A stretch of 64,000 bases of DNA from Daphnia pulex (lineage: Eukaryota; Arthropoda; Branchiopoda; Diplostraca; Daphniidae), in NCBI RefSeq assembly GCF_021134715.1, contig NC_060020.1, positions 1,426,001 to 1,490,000 of the forward strand, in the 5' to 3' direction. The notes under the pieces were generated by a model. That model searched no databases. It was not told the DNA's origin and worked only from the letters and a program-made list of their open reading frames with translations. A program made the position numbers and the translations under genes. This document shows positions 62,341 through 64,000 of this stretch, one piece after another; position 1 is the first letter of the stretch, and the number at the start of each line of letters is the position of its first letter.

Positions 62341-64000
62341 TTGTCCTACCTTTGCGCCTGGGAAATACAGCCAGGCATCCAAAGGTGCTCCATCCACAGA
62401 CAAGTTGAATCCAGCAGAAGAGGGATAGGTAAAAGGGAGTCCTCGTGAATACACCCACACTCGCATGGGCGTACACGAGGACCTTTAAAGAAAGGGGAAT
62501 TGAAGATATCCTCAACTCGGTCGACACTGGAAGTTTCCCCAATTAAACGGATGATGCTGTTTATCTATAAATAAAAAATTTATAAGTTACGAAAAATATT
62601 TACAGAAGCAATAACAAACAAGGAAAAGTTGAAAATAAGGCATTTGTAAACCAGGGGTAAACCCTAATTGTTAATAAAAAGGGGAATTGAAGGTTTCCCT
62701 GTAATACATTGCATTTGTGCAAGTCATGCATCATTAAAAAAATCTGCAGGTCACATGCAGGTTAATAAAAGTAACGAAAATTATTACCTGAGTTATGATG
62801 CTGTGATTGTTGCTGATGACAGGAGGTCATCAGTCAAATCATACGACTGGAGGTCCAGCACAAGCAGCACAAACAAAACTTTGCTGTTACGATGGCTGGC
62901 TCAGGCCCTAAATCTGCACAGAGGGAAAAGGTTACATGTAGTGCAGAAAAACTGTCATGCATCAACAAGGGGATAAATAATACAGTCAGAAGTAACAATT
63001 CACAAACTTAGAACAAATTTAACTCTTCTATTTAAGCTCATCTAGTCGGTCATCCCATTTCTATTCTGAGAATTTACCCGCCAAACTGCACAGAGTGGAG
63101 AGCATGCAAAAGCTGGCGACACCAAAGTTGACATGACGATGACCACATTTTTTGTAATTTTATTTTCGTGCATCCACGTCCCAAAAGTGATCCTTTCGTT
63201 TTTCTTTGAAATTTTTACGTAGCTTAAATCTTTACGTAGCTGTATGTTGAAGTCTCCTTTTCGAAACTTAACGAAAACAAAAGCAGCAGACGACACTAAT
63301 ATTCTAATTAGCAATACTTAAGATATCGATTAGAATTTATTAAAAATCGACCCCCCTCCCCCTAAATCCAAACCGCAAAAAACGATAAAAGCGGTTTATC
63401 GTCATCAAATTGGAAAACCAAGAAGGAATAAATAAATAACAAAAATTGTCTAAATGTTTTCAACTCGTTTCTTCGATGAATTCGTATGCGTAAATGACCG
63501 CCGCTGAAGACCAATTCCACTGGAACTAAGTTTCATTTCCCTGGAAGGAATCAGAGAAGATGACTGACTATAAGATGACAATTGTCAAATCGGTGACGTC
63601 ATTGCAGCCCAACATCTCGAATGACCAGCAGGAGCAGCGCAGGTGAAATGTTTCTGTATTAATTCTCAGATGCTGATTCAATTTTCCGGTACATGTGGGG
63701 AAAATAATTGCCGACGGATCGCTGTCACCCACACAATGAGACGCGCAGCAGCCGGGCGACATTTGAGAGTTTGTCTTTTGATAACGCTCGGCTGATTGCC
63801 TATTCATTTCGAAATCTTCTCTCTCCTCTCCTCTCCTCCTCTCGCTCATCTCGGCTCGAATCCGATACGCCCGGCCGTTTCATTCGGTTTAGATAACTCT
63901 TCAATTGTGTCCCGTGTTGTTGCCACAGAGAGTTGCCAGCGCGGCTCTTTTTTCCAACCCCTCTTCCTTCTGTCCTGTCCGTCTTCTGCCGGCCCGGTCC
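62341..64000. other. Right end of the window, less repetitive
   Basis: Microsatellites thin out after about 62,300 and the DNA becomes AT-rich, then GC- and pyrimidine-rich from about 63,780 to the end (CTCTCCTCTCCTCTCC). The final stretch could be the promoter or 5' UTR of a gene beyond the window. A minus-strand segment (about 62,565-62,350) is flanked by AG and GT and open in one frame, but it has no recognisable domain. Confidence 0.35.

Noticed and set aside
62084-62542. Minus-strand 152-codon open frame, with an AG..GT bounded segment open in a second frame
   Set aside because: No recognisable domain in any frame, no neighbouring exons that join in phase, and the two open frames conflict.
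1-64000. CRISPR arrays, bacterial operons, insertion sequences
   Set aside because: The window is clearly eukaryotic with spliced genes; repeats seen are microsatellites and local duplications without spacer structure or transposase genes.

Overview
The window looks like nuclear DNA of a small crustacean, most probably a water flea of the genus Daphnia. This is inferred from the gene content (an arthropod-type chitin synthase and an invertebrate innexin), very short introns (mostly 55-110 bp with GT..AG ends) and gene-dense stretches rich in CA/GA/CAG simple repeats. All exon structures below were read by eye from open frames and splice signals; no transcript or database search was available.

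Layout. The left two thirds (1-42,310) is gene-dense: a leucine-rich-repeat protein (286-4064, +); a KIAA2013-type single-pass membrane protein (6790-4166, -) converging on it; a BRD10/KIAA2026-type bromodomain protein (7540-12354, +); an innexin (13155-14292, +); a small COX7A-like gene whose 5' part lies in a duplicated segment (about 16.5-17.5 kb, +); two tandem, broken copies of a secreted tyrosine-rich repeat protein (18353-20333, -) below a repeated promoter block; a short stand-alone protein resembling only the N domain of CDC48/p97 (22342-21393, -); a 15-exon chitin synthase of the CHS1/kkv type (30746-22742, -); importin beta-1 (39040-35628, -); and SMIM13 followed only 43 nt downstream by a peroxisomal D-aspartate/D-amino-acid oxidase (40271-42310, +).

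The right third (42,311-64,000) contains no gene I can support. It is about 21.7 kb of microsatellite-rich DNA (GA/CT, CA/TG, CAG/CTG, GAA/TTC, AAAT) with a few CpG-rich patches. This contrasts sharply with the compact left side and is best read as a long regulatory region or a giant intron of a gene lying beyond the window.

The genes are mostly unrelated housekeeping or cuticle genes (nuclear import, chromatin, gap junctions, cuticle chitin, D-amino acid breakdown) and do not form one pathway. The most unusual items are the CDC48-N-only protein, the possible SMIM13-oxidase dicistron, the duplicated 5' segment with CTCF-like motifs, the decaying tyrosine-rich gene pair with an extra orphan promoter, the single (non-alternative) 177-bp chitin synthase exon and the large gene-free block.
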